In this document: piece by piece, positions 56,059-64,000 of the stretch
How the letters are laid out: the number at the start of each line of letters is the position of its first letter
Numbering within the stretch: position 1 is the stretch's first letter
Assembly: GCF_021726475.1 (NCBI RefSeq)
Contig: NZ_JAKJRU010000006.1
Location: 186,001-250,000, forward strand
Length of the DNA: 64,000 bases
Origin: Pseudomonas oligotrophica
Lineage (GTDB): Bacteria; Pseudomonadota; Gammaproteobacteria; Pseudomonadales; Pseudomonadaceae
Direction of reading: 5' to 3'
Translations under genes and position numbers: made by a program
The notes under the pieces: model-generated
The model's database searches: none
What the model was told of the DNA's origin: nothing
The model's input: only the letters and a program-made list of their open reading frames with translations

Positions 56059-57744
56059 TCACACGCGGAACTGGCCGACCAGCCCCTGCAGGCGCTCGGT
56101 GAGGCCGTTCAGGTCGCGTGCGGTCTGTGCACCCTGGGCCGCGTCGCTGGCCACGCCGTCGACCGCATCGGCGATGTGGTGCACGCTGCGGTTGATCTCC
56201 TCGGCCACCGCGGTCTGCTCCTCGGCGGCGCTGGCGATCTGCGCGTTCATCGAGTTGATGGTACCGATCAGCGCGGCGATGGCATCCAGCGATTCGCCGG
56301 CCTGGTTGGCCTGCTGCTGGGTGCTCTCGCCCTTCTCGCCGGCACGCAGCATGGTCGCCACGGTGTTGGCGGTGGCGTTCTGCAGGCGGTCGATCATGCC
56401 CTGAATCTCGCCGGTGCTCTGCTGGGTGCGGCTGGCCAGCGCCCGCACCTCGTCGGCGACCACGGCGAAACCGCGTCCGGCCTCGCCGGCACGCGCCGCC
56501 TCGATGGCGGCATTGAGCGCCAGCAGGTTGGTTTGCTCGGCGATCGCGCGGATCACGTCGAGCACGCCGACAATGCCCTTGACGTCCTGCTGCAGCCCTT
56601 CGAGCGACTCGCCGCTGCCGCGCAGCTCGCCGACCAGCTCGTGGATCTGGCGGATGCTCTGGTCGACCACCTGCTTGGCCGCCTGGCCCTGGTGATCGGT
56701 CTCGCGGGCCGCCTCGGCGGCGCGCTGGGCACTTTGCGCCACTTCCTGGGCGGCGGCGGACATCTCGTTGATCGCCGTCGCCACCTGGTCGGTCTCGCTG
56801 CGCTGGCCGGACATGGCCTGCTCCGAGCGCTGCGCCTGGCTGGCCACCGCGCCGACCAGCCCGCCGATCTGGGCACTGGTGCCGGCCACCTGCTGCACCA
56901 GCAGGTGGATCTTCTCGACGAAGCGGTTGAACGAGCGCGCCAGTTCGCCGAGCTCGTCCTCGCTGGTGATCGGCAGGCGCTGGGTCAGGTCGCCATCGCC
57001 CTGGGCCATGTCGTCGAGGTTGCGCTTGATCAGCAGCAGCGGACGCAGCAGCGCGTTGCTCATCAGCAGCGCCAGCAGGCCGATCACCACCAGGAGGGCG
57101 ACCGCCGAGCCGAGCATGATCGCCACCAGCGCGTCGATGCGCGCCTGGAATTCGGCACGGGCGGCCTGCACGTCGCGCTCGACGCCGTCGAGATTGAGCG
57201 CCGTGCCCATCACCATGTCCCACTTGGGCAGGTGCAGCGAGTAGCCGACCTTGGGCACCACCACCTTGTCGGCGCCGAGCACGAAGCTGTAGTGCACGTA
57301 GTGGCTGCCGTCGATCCCGGCCTTGACCAGCTCGCGGATCGCGTAGCGGCCCTGGGGGTCCTGGTAGTCGTAGAAGCTCTGGCCGATGCGATCGCCGGTG
57401 TTGCCCTGGAAGACCCGCACCGCCTTGCTGTCATAGCCCCAGAAGTAGCCCTCCTTGCCGTAGTTCAACTCCTGCAGCACGGCGACGGCCTCGGCGCGGG
57501 CGTCCATGTCCAGCGCGGCGGACGCCTCGTAGAGCGCCTTGACCGCGTTGTAGCCGATGTCCACGTAGTGCTTGAGCTCGGCCTGGCGGTCGCGGATCAG
57601 GCTGTCGCGAGTCTGCACTTCCTGCTCTTCGGCCAGGTGCTGCAGGCGCAGCACCGCGATGCCGCTGAGCAGCACGGTGAGCAGGAGGATCGGCCCGAGG
57701 GCCAGCAGCAGGAGTTTCACGCGAAGGGGCATTTTCATGAGCAT
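56059..57744 (-). CDS. methyl-accepting chemotaxis protein with sCache_2 domain
   Basis: A 561-residue chemoreceptor. The N-terminal transmembrane helix is followed by a single-Cache sensor (about 40-180) with the conserved [39 protein letters not shown] segment. A second helix, a HAMP domain (about 210-265) and the signalling domain with [34 protein letters not shown] follow. Cache_2 receptors often sense short carboxylates. ATG at 57744 is chosen, with AGGGA eight bases upstream. No CheR-binding tail. Confidence 0.92.
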   Translation of the reverse strand: MLMKMPLRVKLLLLALGPILLLTVLLSGIAVLRLQHLAEEQEVQTRDSLIRDRQAELKHYVDIGYNAVKALYEASAALDMDARAEAVAVLQELNYGKEGYFWGYDSKAVRVFQGNTGDRIGQSFYDYQDPQGRYAIRELVKAGIDGSHYVHYSFVLGADKVVVPKVGYSLHLPKWDMVMGTALNLDGVERDVQAARAEFQARIDALVAIMLGSAVALLVVIGLLALLMSNALLRPLLLIKRNLDDMAQGDGDLTQRLPITSEDELGELARSFNRFVEKIHLLVQQVAGTSAQIGGLVGAVASQAQRSEQAMSGQRSETDQVATAINEMSAAAQEVAQSAQRAAEAARETDHQGQAAKQVVDQSIRQIHELVGELRGSGESLEGLQQDVKGIVGVLDVIRAIAEQTNLLALNAAIEAARAGEAGRGFAVVADEVRALASRTQQSTGEIQGMIDRLQNATANTVATMLRAGEKGESTQQQANQAGESLDAIAALIGTINSMNAQIASAAEEQTAVAEEINRSVHHIADAVDGVASDAAQGAQTARDLNGLTERLQGLVGQFRV

Positions 57745-57907
57745 GTCGTCGATCCCTAGAGGCACATGGCAGCCAGCCCGCCCGGAGCGGGCGTGGCGTG
57801 GAATGTCGCTAGAAGTTGTCGACCAACGGCACGGTTTTCTTAACCGTGATCAGAAAAATCCGCTGCACCACAGCCGAGGCCAGCCGAATGCCCCACGCCG
57901 GATGCAA

Positions 57908-57932
57908 AGAGCCCCGCACGGGACGGGGCTCT
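57908..57932 (-). terminator. terminator after fadD1
   Basis: A 9-base stem (AGAGCCCCG/CGGGGCTCT) with a 7-base loop lies 17 bases downstream of the fadD1 stop, followed on the minus strand by TTTGC. Stem strong, T-tract short. Confidence 0.65.
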
Positions 57933-57948
57933 GGCTGCCGGGGGCGGT

Positions 57949-59637
57949 TTACTTCGCGCCGAGCTTCTTCAGCTCTTCGTCGCGCAGTTCGCGGCGCAGG
58001 ATCTTGCCGACGTTGGTGGTCGGCAGGCTGTCGCGGAACTCGACGTAGCGCGGGCGCTTGTAGCCGGTCAGGTTGTCGTGCATGTGCTGCATGACCTGCT
58101 CCCTGGTCAGGCTATCGCCCGGCTTGACCACCACGAACAGCTTGATCGCCTCGCCGGATTTCTCGTCCGGCACGCCGATGGCGGCGCACTGCAGCACGCC
58201 CGGCAAGGTCGCCAGCACGTCCTCGAGTTCGTTCGGGTACACGTTGAAGCCCGAGACCAGGATCATGTCCTTCTTGCGGTCGACGATGCGCATGTAGCCG
58301 TCTTCCTGGATCACGCCGATGTCGCCGGTCTTCAGCCAGCCATCGGCGCTGAGGATCTCGGCGGTGGCGTCGGGGCGCTGCCAGTAGCCCTTCATCACCT
58401 GCGGGCCGCGCACGCAGAGCTCGCCGATCGAGCCCATGGGCAGGTCGTTGCCCTCGTCGTCGATCACCTTGCATTCGGTGGACGGCAGCGGGATGCCGAT
58501 GGTGCCGAGCTTGATGTGCTTGATCGGGTTGACCGACACCACCGGGCTGGTCTCGGTCATGCCGAAACCCTCGGCGATGTCGCAGCCGGTCACCGCCTTC
58601 CAGCGCTCGGCGGTGGCCAGCTGCAGCGCCATGCCGCCGGAAACCGTGAACTTCAGCGCGGAGAAGTCCAGCGCGCGGAACGCATCGTTGTTGCACAGCG
58701 CGACGAACAGGGTGTTGAGGCCGACGAAGCCGCTGAAGCGGTACTTGCCGAGGTCCTTGATCATCGCCGGCAGGTCGCGCGGGTTGGTGATCAGCACGTT
58801 GTGCGCGCCGATCAGCATCATCGCCATGCAGTGAAAGGTGAAGGCATAGATGTGGTAGAGCGGCAGCGGCGCGACCATCACCTCGCAGCCTTCCTGCAGC
58901 TCGTCACCCATCAGCGCGCGGTTCTGCAACATGTTGGCAACGATGTTGCGGTGAGTGAGCATGGCGCCCTTGGCCACGCCGGTGGTACCGCCGGTGTACT
59001 GCAGCACGGCGACATCGTTGCCCTGCGGATTGGCTTCGCGCAGCGCCTTGCCGCGGCCGCTGGCCAGGGCATCGGTGAACTTGATCGCCTTGGGCAGGTT
59101 GTAGGCCGGGACCATCTTCTTGACGTGCCTGACCACGGTGTTGACCAGCAGGCGCTTGAGCGGCGGCAGCATGTCGCCGACCTCGGTGACGATCACGTGG
59201 CGGATGCCGGTGCGCGGCAGCACCTCCTCGGCCAGGTGCGCCATGTTGGCCAGGCACACCAGCGCCTTGGCGCCCGAATCGTTGAACTGGTGTTCCATCT
59301 CCCGCGCGGTGTACAGCGGGTTGGTGTTGACCACGATGAGCCCGGCGCGCATGGCGGCGAACACCACCACCGGGTACTGCAGCACATTGGGCAGCTGCAC
59401 GGCGATGCGATCGCCCGGCTCGAGGCCGGGGAGCTGCTGCAGGTAGGCGGCGAACTCGCCGGAGAGCCGGTACAGCTCGCCGTAGGTGAGGGTCCTGCCG
59501 AGGTTGCTGAAGGCCGGCTTGTCGGCGAATCGTTCGCACGACTGCTTGAGCACCGCCTGGATGTTCGGGTACGCGTCAGGATCGATTTCGCTTGCGACCC
59601 CGACAGGGTACTTATCCTTCCAGAAGTTATCGGTCAT
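57949..59637 (-). CDS. fadD1: long-chain acyl-CoA synthetase FadD1
   Basis: A 562-residue AMP-forming acyl-CoA ligase. YTGGTTGVAKGAM is the AMP-binding P-loop, GFGMTETSP the second motif, and DGWLKTGDIGVIQEDGYMRIVDRKKDMI the fatty-acyl signature. It activates fatty acids for beta-oxidation at the inner membrane. ATG at 59637 has AGGAG at correct spacing; the frame start at 59646 is weaker. In P. aeruginosa the paralogue pair fadD1-fadD2 has the same arrangement; here the two genes are 208 bases apart on the same strand. Confidence 0.94.
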   Translation of the reverse strand: MTDNFWKDKYPVGVASEIDPDAYPNIQAVLKQSCERFADKPAFSNLGRTLTYGELYRLSGEFAAYLQQLPGLEPGDRIAVQLPNVLQYPVVVFAAMRAGLIVVNTNPLYTAREMEHQFNDSGAKALVCLANMAHLAEEVLPRTGIRHVIVTEVGDMLPPLKRLLVNTVVRHVKKMVPAYNLPKAIKFTDALASGRGKALREANPQGNDVAVLQYTGGTTGVAKGAMLTHRNIVANMLQNRALMGDELQEGCEVMVAPLPLYHIYAFTFHCMAMMLIGAHNVLITNPRDLPAMIKDLGKYRFSGFVGLNTLFVALCNNDAFRALDFSALKFTVSGGMALQLATAERWKAVTGCDIAEGFGMTETSPVVSVNPIKHIKLGTIGIPLPSTECKVIDDEGNDLPMGSIGELCVRGPQVMKGYWQRPDATAEILSADGWLKTGDIGVIQEDGYMRIVDRKKDMILVSGFNVYPNELEDVLATLPGVLQCAAIGVPDEKSGEAIKLFVVVKPGDSLTREQVMQHMHDNLTGYKRPRYVEFRDSLPTTNVGKILRRELRDEELKKLGAK

Positions 59638-59749
59638 GAACCCCACTCCTAAGCGACAGCTTTGTCACTGCACTCAATGGCAGCTGTTTTGTTGTGATTT
59701 GTAAACTTTTGTGCCGCAGATAGCAGCACAAAGCCGCCCGAGGTTAGCA

Positions 59750-59782
59750 GCTTTGAAACAGCCCGAATAGAGCATTCAAAGC
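59750..59782. promoter_or_regulatory. inverted repeat GCTTTGAA-N17-TTCAAAGC upstream of fadD1
   Basis: Two perfect 8-base arms lie in the AT-rich leader between fadD2 and fadD1. The long spacer makes it unlikely to be a standard dimer operator, though it could be a paired site for a TetR- or LysR-type regulator. Regulation is unproven. Confidence 0.3.
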
Positions 59783-59797
59783 CCATGCAGGCATAAA

Positions 59798-59823
59798 ATG
59801 ACCGTTATCATGCTCACGGTCAT
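59798..59823. promoter_or_regulatory. inverted repeat ATGACCGT-N10-ACGGTCAT between fadD2 and fadD1
   Basis: Two perfect 8-base arms with a 10-base spacer lie 23 bases after the fadD2 stop. A candidate binding site for a fatty-acid regulator such as PsrA or a FadR-like TetR protein, or a structured RNA element; neither is established. Confidence 0.3.
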
Positions 59824-59845
59824 GATCCTGCCACGCTCCGGGAAG

Positions 59846-61534
59846 TCAGGCGAGATCGCGCAGCTCGCGGCGCAGGATCTTGCCCACCGGCGTCATCGGC
59901 AGGGAGTCGCGGAACACGTAGTGACGCGGCACCTTGTAGCCGGTGAAGTTCTCGCGGCAGTAGGCCTCCAGCTCGGCCTGGCTGAGGTCGGGCTGGCGCG
60001 GCACCACGAACAGCTTGACCGCCTCGCCGGACTTCTCGTCGGGCACGCCCACCGCGGCGCAGGCGGCGATCTTCGGGTGCGCCATGACCACGTCCTCGAT
60101 CTCGTTGGGGTAGACGTTGAAGCCGGAGACGATGATCAGGTCCTTCTTGCGATCGACGATGCGCACGAAGCCGTCTTCGTCGATCACCGCGATGTCGCCG
60201 GTGCGCAGCCAGCCCTCTTCGTCGAGCACCTCGGCGGTGGCCTCGGGGCGCTGCCAGTAGCCGACCATCACCTGCGGGCCCTTGACGCAGAGCTCGCCAC
60301 GCTCGCCCGGTGGCAGCGCGTTGCCGGCCTCGTCGACGACCTTCAGCCGGGTACCCGGCACCGGCAGGCCGACCGTGCCCAGCCGCGACTTGTCACCGTG
60401 CGGGTTGGCGCAGACCACGGGCGAGGTTTCGGTCAGCCCGTAGCCCTCCATCACGGTGCAGCCGGTCAGGCTCTTCCAGCGCTCGGCCACCGCCGACATC
60501 AGGGCGGTGCCGCCGGAATTGGTGCCCTTGAGTCGGGAGAAGTCGATCCGGTCGAACTCGGGGTGGCCCATCAGCGCGACGAACAGGGTATTCAGCCCGA
60601 GGAAGCCGGAGAACTGCCAGCGCTGCAGTTCCTTGACGAAGGCGTCGATGTCGCGCGGGTTGGTGATCAGCACGTTGTGGTTGCCGGTGACCATCATGCA
60701 CATGCAATTCACCGTGAACGCATAGATGTGGTACAGCGGCAGCGGCGCGATCATCACCTCCTGGCCCTCGCGGATCACCGGATGGCCCTGCTCGTCGAGC
60801 TGCTGCATGTTGGCCCTGACCTGCTGCATGTTGGCTACGAGGTTGCCATGGCTGAGCATCGCGCCCTTGGCCACGCCGGTGGTGCCGCCGGTGTACTGCA
60901 GCACCGCGATGTCCTCCAGCCCGAGCGGCACCGGGCGCAGGCTGGCGCCGCTGCCCTCGCGCAGCAGGCGCTTGAACGGGACGGCCTGCGGCAGGTGGTA
61001 GTCCGGCACCATCTTCTTCAGGTGCTTGACCGCAGTGTCGGCCAGCAGCCCCTTGAGCGCGGGCAGCAGGTCGCCGATGCGCGCCTCGATCAGGTATTCG
61101 ATCTCGGTATCGGCGAGCACCTCCTGCACCTGCTTGCCGAAGGTGTTCAGGTACACCAACGCACGGGCGCCGGCGTCGCGGAACTGGTGACGCATCTCCC
61201 GCGCGGTGTACAGCGGATTGGTGTTGACCACGATCAGCCCCGCACGCAGCGCGCCGAACACCGCGATCGGGTACTGCAGCAGGTTGGGCATCTGCACTGC
61301 GATGCGGTCGCCGGGGCGCAGGTCGGTATGGCTCTGCAACCAGGCCGCGAAGGCCGCCGAGTGGCGCTCCAGGTCGGCATAGCTGAGGGTCACCCCCAGG
61401 TTGCTGAATGCCGGGCGATCGGCATGGGCCCGGCAGGCACGCTCGAACACCTCGACCACCGAGCGGTAGCCGCCCATGTCGATCTCGTTGGGCACGCCCG
61501 CCGGGCGTTTGTCGTTCCAGAAATCAGGTTGCAT
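59846..61534 (-). CDS. fadD2: long-chain acyl-CoA synthetase FadD2
   Basis: A 562-residue acyl-CoA ligase closely related to FadD1 (same length, YTGGTTGVAKGAM, GYGLTETSP and EGWLRTGDIAVIDEDGFVRIVDRKKDLI). It activates fatty acids, presumably with a different chain-length preference. The ATG at 61534 is 245 bases from the divergent phaJ1 start. The two ligases are a recent-looking duplication that is nonetheless shared across pseudomonads. Confidence 0.94.
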   Translation of the reverse strand: MQPDFWNDKRPAGVPNEIDMGGYRSVVEVFERACRAHADRPAFSNLGVTLSYADLERHSAAFAAWLQSHTDLRPGDRIAVQMPNLLQYPIAVFGALRAGLIVVNTNPLYTAREMRHQFRDAGARALVYLNTFGKQVQEVLADTEIEYLIEARIGDLLPALKGLLADTAVKHLKKMVPDYHLPQAVPFKRLLREGSGASLRPVPLGLEDIAVLQYTGGTTGVAKGAMLSHGNLVANMQQVRANMQQLDEQGHPVIREGQEVMIAPLPLYHIYAFTVNCMCMMVTGNHNVLITNPRDIDAFVKELQRWQFSGFLGLNTLFVALMGHPEFDRIDFSRLKGTNSGGTALMSAVAERWKSLTGCTVMEGYGLTETSPVVCANPHGDKSRLGTVGLPVPGTRLKVVDEAGNALPPGERGELCVKGPQVMVGYWQRPEATAEVLDEEGWLRTGDIAVIDEDGFVRIVDRKKDLIIVSGFNVYPNEIEDVVMAHPKIAACAAVGVPDEKSGEAVKLFVVPRQPDLSQAELEAYCRENFTGYKVPRHYVFRDSLPMTPVGKILRRELRDLA

Positions 61535-61696
61535 TGTTATTGGCCTCTTTACCTGAGTGGGTCCGACCCGCGTGGGGATCGCTCGAACTTAGCAGTTCGG
61601 CTTGCCGGCGCAACCGGGACGGGCCCGCATCACTCCCGTGAATCCCCGGTCACCCAGGCGTGACCACCCGGTCAGGACAACTCGGCCGCTCGGCAC

Positions 61697-61702
61697 TAGA
61701 AT
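61697..61702 (+). promoter_or_regulatory. -10 hexamer (TAGAAT) upstream of phaJ1
   Basis: TAGAAT in the context CACTAGAATGCGC lies 76 bases before the phaJ1 ATG. No strong -35 is visible. Position in the divergent gap supports a promoter. Confidence 0.35.
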
Positions 61703-61778
61703 GCGCGCTTCGCCCCGCACGGCCGCGAAACGCCCGACGCTGACGCAGCGCCGCTCACCCCACCTGCATGGAGCTCCC

Positions 61779-62249
61779 ATGACCAGCATCAGCAACACTC
61801 CCTATTCCGCGCTGGAAGTCGGCCAGAAGGCCAGCTACGAGAAGACCGTGGACGAACGCGACATCCAGCTGTTCGCCGCGATGTCCGGCGATCGCAACCC
61901 GGTGCACCTGGATGCCGACTACGCTGCCGGCACGCTGTTTCGCGAGCGCATCGCCCACGGCATGTTCAGCGGTGCGCTGATCAGCGCGGCGGTCGCCTGC
62001 ACCCTGCCCGGCCCGGGCACCATCTACCTGGGCCAGACCATGAAGTTCACCCGCCCGGTGAAGCTCGGCGACACCCTGGTGGTGCGCCTGGAGATTCTCG
62101 AGAAGCTGCCGAAGAACCGCGTGCGCGTCGCCACCCAGGTCTACAACCAGAACGAGGAGATCGTGGTGGACGGCGAAGCCGAGGTGCTGGCCCCGCGCAA
62201 GCAGGAGACGGTGGAGCTCAAGGAACTGCCGCCGATCAGCTTCGGCTGA
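61779..62249 (+). CDS. phaJ1: (R)-specific enoyl-CoA hydratase PhaJ
   Basis: A 156-residue MaoC-like single hot-dog hydratase. MSGDRNPVHLDADYA carries the catalytic Asp38 and His43 and the hydratase 2 signature; YLGQTMKFTRPVKLGDTLVV is the conserved second strand. It converts trans-2-enoyl-CoA to (R)-3-hydroxyacyl-CoA, supplying PHA synthesis from beta-oxidation. The 156-residue length and the fadD1-fadD2 neighbourhood match PhaJ1 of P. aeruginosa. ATG at 61779 chosen. Confidence 0.92.
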   Translation: MTSISNTPYSALEVGQKASYEKTVDERDIQLFAAMSGDRNPVHLDADYAAGTLFRERIAHGMFSGALISAAVACTLPGPGTIYLGQTMKFTRPVKLGDTLVVRLEILEKLPKNRVRVATQVYNQNEEIVVDGEAEVLAPRKQETVELKELPPISFG

Positions 62250-62338
62250 CAGGCCGACCTGGGGCGCGCTCGTCGCGGGAATGTCCGCGGCGAAGCCCCG
62301 GCACCGCGCCCAACCGGCGAAGACAAGAAAAGACGGGC

Positions 62339-62364
62339 AAAAAAAAAGGCGACCTGAGGTCGCC
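62339..62364 (-). terminator. intrinsic terminator for the CcoM-like gene
   Basis: A 7-base stem (GGCGACC/GGTCGCC, 62348-62364) with a 3-base loop is followed on the minus strand by nine T residues (62339-62347). It begins 31 bases beyond the stop of the micro-protein gene, showing that a short transcript is made here. Confidence 0.8.
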
Positions 62365-62394
62365 CAAATGCCTTGCGTGCTCGGTACAGCGGGA

Positions 62395-62508
62395 TCAGCT
62401 GCGCTTCTTTTTCGAATCCCGCCAGATGAACAAAGCGACACCGCCCAGGAAAGCGACCATCAGGCCGACCGTTACCACCCCTGCGAGTACTACGCTATCG
62501 ACGAACAT
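62395..62508 (-). CDS. ccoM: CcoM-like single-helix micro-protein (37 aa)
   Basis: A 37-residue protein too short for usual length cut-offs. The ATG at 62508 follows GGAGGA. The protein starts MFVDSVVLAGVVTVG, has one transmembrane helix to about residue 29, then IWRDSKKKRS. Length, single N-terminal helix and Lys-rich tail match the description of CcoM, a cbb3 cytochrome oxidase subunit first seen in P. stutzeri. I rely on memory of that protein, so the family call is probable, not proven. It has its own ANR-type promoter and a terminator. Confidence 0.68.
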   Translation of the reverse strand: MFVDSVVLAGVVTVGLMVAFLGGVALFIWRDSKKKRS

Positions 62509-62550
62509 GAGACCGTCCTCCGAATCCGTTGCGATGTCCGATGGGCTCAA

Positions 62551-62590
62551 GTTAAACCTGCAACGCCCGGGCAAAATTGACCCCGGTCAA
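62551..62590 (-). promoter_or_regulatory. FNR/ANR-type box and -10 upstream of the CcoM-like gene
   Basis: TTGACCCCGGTCAA (62577-62590) is a fully symmetrical TTGAC-N4-GTCAA box of the ANR/DNR/FNR type. On the minus strand TTTAAC (62551-62556) is a plausible -10. The inferred start near 62544 puts the box centre at about -40, the class II activator position. This predicts oxygen-limitation control. Confidence 0.65.
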
Positions 62591-62696
62591 TGGCAGCGGA
62601 AGGCCGACGGAAAGCTGCTCGGGCGGCTGATCTGGATCAAGAAAAGCGGGGTGTTCGAGGCGCGGCGAGGGTCGCCGGGGGGCGGGCGATGGCGGT

Positions 62697-62861
62697 TCAG
62701 CGCTTCTTCGGCTTTTTCTTCGCCTTCTTGCGGCCGTTGCCCAGCGGCAGGGCCTGCTCGAACGCCTTGCGCATATCGTCCAGGCGGCGATCGTTGAGAT
62801 CGTGAATGCGCCGGCTGCGCTCGGCACCGAAGTCGATCAGGTTGTCGTCGTCTTTATTCAT
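62697..62861 (-). CDS. small basic conserved protein (54 aa)
   Basis: ATG at 62861; the translation begins MNKDDDNLIDFGAERSRRIHDLNDRRL and ends in a Lys/Arg-rich tail (GRKKAKKKPKKR). It is charged throughout and probably disordered or nucleic-acid-binding. Its start overlaps the 3' end of alkB by 8 bases, so it is translationally coupled with it. Function unknown. Confidence 0.7.
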   Translation of the reverse strand: MNKDDDNLIDFGAERSRRIHDLNDRRLDDMRKAFEQALPLGNGRKKAKKKPKKR

Positions 62862-63456
62862 CTGTACGGCTCGTGATGATCTGGCGAAAGGTCAGGTTGA
62901 CCCGCGGCTCGTGCACCCGGCTGGTCCGCGCGATCCGGTGCTGCCAATGATGCTGGGTCAGCCCGCCCATGACCAGCAGCGAACCGTGCTCCAGCGCCAG
63001 CGAGTGCGCCATGCGCGTCTGCCCCTTGCGGCGCAGGTCGAAGCGCCGCGTCGCGCCGAGGCTCAGCGAGGCCACCAGCGGATCGGCGCCCAGCTCGGGC
63101 TCGTCGTCGCTGTGCCAGCCCATGGCATCCTGGCCGTCGCGATAGTGGTTGACCAGCACGCCGTTGAACCGCCGGCCGAACTCGGCCTCGAGGCGCTGGC
63201 GGATCGCGCCCAGCAACGGCGTCCAGGGCAGCGGCCGGTTGTCCAGCCCGGAATAGCGGTAGTGCGCCTCGGGATCGCCGAACCAGGCGACCTGCCGCGG
63301 CACGCTGACGGCGCGGCCGAACAGGCGGATCTGCGGCTGCGTCCAGGGCAGCGTGTCGATCAGCTCGCGCAGCCAGCGATCGGCAAGCTCGGCACTGCAC
63401 CAGTGGCGCAGGTAGAGCAGCTCGGCGTCGGCCAGTTCGATCCGTTCGGCCGGCAT
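62854..63456 (-). CDS. alkB: alpha-ketoglutarate-dependent dioxygenase AlkB-like
   Basis: A 200-residue 2-oxoglutarate/Fe(II) dioxygenase. The iron triad is HSDD (WHSDDEPELG) and the distal His in TSRVHEPRVNLTFR, and the 2-oxoglutarate-binding Arg lies in RVNLTFR. The N-terminal region and QPQIRLFGRAVSVPRQ fit the AlkB/ALKBH2 nucleotide-recognition lid. It repairs alkylated DNA or RNA bases by oxidative demethylation. ATG at 63456 shares a base with the stop of the upstream gene (TGATG). Confidence 0.92.
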   Translation of the reverse strand: MPAERIELADAELLYLRHWCSAELADRWLRELIDTLPWTQPQIRLFGRAVSVPRQVAWFGDPEAHYRYSGLDNRPLPWTPLLGAIRQRLEAEFGRRFNGVLVNHYRDGQDAMGWHSDDEPELGADPLVASLSLGATRRFDLRRKGQTRMAHSLALEHGSLLVMGGLTQHHWQHRIARTSRVHEPRVNLTFRQIITSRTDE

Positions 63457-63749
63457 CAGACTTCGACGTCGATCCAGCGGCCCTGGCGCGGCAGCTCGTC
63501 GGCGTCTGCCGCGGGCTCGGCGGCATCGGCATCCTCCGCCCCGGCCTGCGGCCTGCCGTCGCGCTGGCGCTGGCGCTGCTCCTCGCGCAGGCGCAGCTGG
63601 GCATCCTGCGGATGGCGGCGCTCCAGGCTCACCGCACTTTCCTGCGCCGAAGCCTGCACCGGCGTCACCGGTGCCACGTCCGGGCGCGGCTTGACCGCGT
63701 CCTGCTGGGCGGTCACCGGAATCACACCGGTCGGAATGGGTGGCAGCAT
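63456..63749 (-). CDS. hypothetical protein (97 aa)
   Basis: A 97-residue protein with the segment LLPPIPTGVIPVTAQQDAVKPRPDVAPVTPVQ, and later QRQRDGRPQAGAEDADAAEP; the sequence is Pro/Gln/Ala-rich and probably disordered. ATG at 63749 has GAGGGAT at good spacing; the longer frame to 63827 is not used. It overlaps alkB by one base, so it is the first gene of an operon with alkB and the 54-residue gene. Homologues are sometimes mislabelled as a dehydrogenase; the sequence does not support that. Confidence 0.72.
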   Translation of the reverse strand: MLPPIPTGVIPVTAQQDAVKPRPDVAPVTPVQASAQESAVSLERRHPQDAQLRLREEQRQRQRDGRPQAGAEDADAAEPAADADELPRQGRWIDVEV

Positions 63750-63891
63750 CGTCGGTATCCCTCGTATCTGTCGCCGCTGGCGCAGCGACGCCTGAGGCCC
63801 CGCTACACTGAGCGCTAACGGCGGCATCGGCGTCGCTCTCGCCGCGGTGTTCCGCTACCATAGCCGGCTTTTTTCGACAGCGGGAGGCAGC

Positions 63892-64000
63892 ATGGCGCAG
63901 CAGTATCTACCGGGACAACGCTGGATCAGCGACAGCGAAGCGGAACTGGGTCTCGGCACCATCCTCACGCAGGATGGACGCATGCTCACCGTGCTCTACC
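63892..64000 (+). CDS. rapA: RNA polymerase-associated protein RapA, N-terminal part
   Basis: Only the first 36 codons are in the window. The translation begins [24 protein letters not shown], which matches the start of RapA/HepA, the Swi2/Snf2 ATPase that recycles RNA polymerase. GGGAGG lies five bases upstream of the ATG at 63892. The gene continues beyond position 64000. Its position next to the alkB cluster agrees with other pseudomonads. Confidence 0.88.
   Translation, partial: MAQQYLPGQRWISDSEAELGLGTILTQDGRMLTVLY

Noticed and set aside
54230..57223. Fused 997-residue M28 peptidase frame starting near 57223
   Set aside because: The upstream half overlaps the chemoreceptor in another frame. 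The real peptidase begins with a signal peptide at 55837.

Overview
The window is a chromosomal segment of a high-GC gamma-proteobacterium of the Pseudomonas group. The Stutzerimonas/Pseudomonas stutzeri lineage is the best fit. Supporting this are the gene neighbourhoods DUF3108-purN-purM-DUF2066-permease-hda-wrbA-arsC-yihY, dapC/dapD/csdA-csdE and fadD1-fadD2-phaJ1-alkB-rapA, a tsdBA thiosulfate dehydrogenase operon of the type characterised in P. stutzeri, a CcoM-like micro-protein, and a REP-type palindrome. This is inferred from protein content and gene order, not from a search. Coding density is very high; only one gap (30232-30583) exceeds 300 bases. I see no rRNA, tRNA, CRISPR array, prophage or insertion sequence.

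Layout. 1-8.2 kb: a truncated gene, a lytic transglycosylase, a TlpA-like lipoprotein, YihY, arsC-wrbA-DUF2069, and hda with an AI-2E permease. 8.4-16.9 kb: purM-purN, DUF3108, a META-like lipoprotein, dapC, small proteins, a thioredoxin, an Spx/ArsC-like protein, dapD and a cysteine desulfurase-SufE pair. 16.9-20.6 kb: a FabH-like ketoacyl synthase, then tsdB-tsdA. 20.6-28.2 kb: small DUF proteins, a dicarboxylate symporter, a Gre factor, a hydrolase, an SLC13 permease with TrkA-C domains, and a three-gene cassette (His-rich protein, HupE/UreJ-like protein, membrane-anchored domain). 28.2-42.6 kb: a chemoreceptor, an MFS exporter, GST, DUF445, a NitT/TauT-type ABC transporter, HIT, MOSC and VOC proteins, a TSUP permease and RNase Z. 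42.6-50 kb: an accessory metabolic stretch (hydrolase, methyltransferase, thioesterase, D-serine dehydratase, LysE, GFA, LysR, GST, flavin/PNPOx-like protein). 50-64 kb: hrpA carrying a REP-type insertion, an M28 aminopeptidase, a Cache chemoreceptor, fadD1/fadD2, phaJ1, a CcoM-like micro-protein, alkB and the start of rapA.

Functional themes. Sulfur handling recurs: tsdBA, the cysteine desulfurase pair, a TSUP permease and several thioredoxin-fold proteins. Fatty acid activation and recycling are represented by two acyl-CoA synthetases, an R-specific enoyl-CoA hydratase and a FabH-like enzyme. Lysine/diaminopimelate synthesis (dapC, dapD) and late purine synthesis (purM, purN) are the core biosynthetic genes.

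The most interesting non-coding signals are four. A perfect inverted-repeat REP-type element lies inside hrpA and stays in frame. A symmetrical FNR/ANR-type box sits about 40 bases upstream of a plausible start site for the CcoM-like gene. A LiuR/MerR-like palindrome lies in front of the hydrolase-methyltransferase-thioesterase cluster. Dyads of CsoR/CstR-like appearance lie upstream of tsdBA.
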